NCBI GenBank assembly: GCA_025936825.1
Contig: JAICSO010000001.1
Location: 992,001 to 1,056,000, forward strand
Direction: 5' to 3'
DNA length: 64,000 bases
From: Terriglobales bacterium
GTDB taxonomy: Bacteria; Acidobacteriota; Terriglobia; Terriglobales; Acidobacteriaceae
The notes beneath the pieces are model-generated. The model did not search any database. It was not told where the DNA came from and worked only from the letters and a program-made list of their open reading frames with translations. The translations under genes and the position numbers were made by a program. Each line of letters starts with the position of its first letter. The first letter of the stretch is position 1. This document shows positions 63,401 to 64,000 of this stretch, piece by piece.

Positions 63401-63426
63401 GGCCCGCTTCTTTGCGGGAAGCAGGC
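63401..63426. terminator. Hairpin between convergent genes
   Basis: CCCGC-TTCTTT-GCGGG (63403-63418) inside a longer GGCC...GGCC frame. It lies between the symporter gene and the convergent Ig-domain gene, without a clear T-run. Confidence 0.5.
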
Positions 63427-63434
63427 CCCACAAT

Positions 63435-64000
63435 CTACTGCACGGTGACAGTCACTGTCGCGGTCGTCCTTCCATACTGGTTCGTTGAATTCAGAGTGTA
63501 TGTTGTCGTCGCGGATGGGTTCACCACCAGGCTTGTCCCACGGACCGGTCCGACGGGAGTGATGATGTTGTAGATGCTGTTCGAAGCACTCCAACTGAGC
63601 GTCACTGGCTGTCCTGCGCTAACCGTCATCGGGTTCGCGGTGAAACTCGATATCGTCGGCGATGGCCCGCTCGGAACATTTGCCGGTGTGTAGATTGTTC
63701 CCTGCTGCACGACTTCAAAGCTCGAAGCCGTGATGGATTTCAGCAGATTCAGGTCGTTATTGTTCCAGCGGGAGTCGGGCGCACCACTGATGAAAATCGC
63801 GCTCCCGTTATCCGCCAGGATCATTCCGTATTTCTTTAGCGCTGTGAGTATCACTTGGTCATCGGCAGGAAATCCCGATATGTCGAAGCTCGCCTTCAGA
63901 CGCAGACGAGTGCCCATTGGAGGCGCGCTGGTGCTTGTGGTGGTCGAAGCCCAGTGGGTTGCCGGCAATACAAACGCGCGTTGGGAGGTCGGAACGGTAA
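63435..64000 (-). CDS. C-terminal part of an exported Ig-like domain protein (5' end outside window)
   Basis: The frame is open from the window edge to its stop codon at 63435; no start is needed inside. It begins TVPTSQRAFVLPATHW, followed by PPMGTRLRLKASFDISGF and LTALKKYGMILADNGSAIFISGAPDSRWN, a module I associate with large secreted proteins of acidobacteria. The last 75 residues are an Ig-like fold (PTISSFTANPMTVSAGQPVTLSWSASN to TTATVTVTVQ). Function of the whole protein cannot be told from this part. Confidence 0.75.
   Translation of the reverse strand, partial: TVPTSQRAFVLPATHWASTTTSTSAPPMGTRLRLKASFDISGFPADDQVILTALKKYGMILADNGSAIFISGAPDSRWNNNDLNLLKSITASSFEVVQQGTIYTPANVPSGPSPTISSFTANPMTVSAGQPVTLSWSASNSIYNIITPVGPVRGTSLVVNPSATTTYTLNSTNQYGRTTATVTVTVQ

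Overview
The window is moderately GC-rich bacterial chromosome with densely packed genes on both strands. The RecO, CTP synthase and two-subunit glycyl-tRNA synthetase genes, the many secreted proteins of unknown function, the PadR-linked membrane protein and the abundant palindromic intergenic repeats fit a soil member of the Acidobacteriota, probably class Terriglobia. This assignment is an inference from protein character and gene order; no rRNA or tRNA gene was seen.

Region by region. 1-3.6 kb: tail of a hypothetical gene, a thioredoxin-fold [2Fe-2S] ferredoxin, an Asp/Glu-racemase-like enzyme, and a REP-associated tyrosine transposase (RAYT) inside an array of five inverted REP-like units. 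3.6-13.8 kb: a minus-strand housekeeping block (pyrG, recO, glyQ, glyS, ppdK) interrupted by an opposing DODA-type dioxygenase between glyQ and glyS. The glyS/dioxygenase divergent promoter region holds a perfect 14-bp palindrome and a CRP-type site. 13.9-18 kb: a frameshifted membrane-protein gene, two secreted proteins and a membrane acyltransferase-like protein. 18-25.5 kb: PadR regulator plus membrane protein, a LemA/nucleotidyltransferase-like/TPM-domain operon, a YheT-type hydrolase, a metallophosphoesterase and a DUF1223 protein. 25.5-34.4 kb: two adaptor-plus-permease pairs of RND efflux pumps in tandem. 35-47.7 kb: threonine aldolase, a B12-binding radical SAM enzyme followed by an ABHD18-like hydrolase and a GNAT acetyltransferase, serine hydroxymethyltransferase, an FAH-family enzyme, a glycosyltransferase and an alanine-type aminotransferase. 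47.8-52.8 kb: a formate dehydrogenase operon whose catalytic subunit is read through an in-frame TGA as selenocysteine, with a textbook SECIS hairpin behind it. 53.4-64 kb: a lactate-permease-family transporter, then a likely carbohydrate-use locus (beta-helix protein, double-domain esterase, CBM9-like protein, TIM-barrel isomerase, 2-hydroxyacid dehydrogenase, SSS symporter), and the C-terminus of an Ig-domain protein.

The most notable observations are the selenocysteine formate dehydrogenase (52.2 kb), the RAYT/REP array (1.9-3.2 kb), and a previously unfamiliar kind of intergenic element: degenerate heptanucleotide arrays, often paired with an inverted array, near gene starts at 6.5, 28.7 and 39.7 kb with single arrays elsewhere. 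Also of interest are a palindromic insert inside the coding sequence of glyQ and several genes whose -10-like hexamer lies only 5-8 bases before the start codon.
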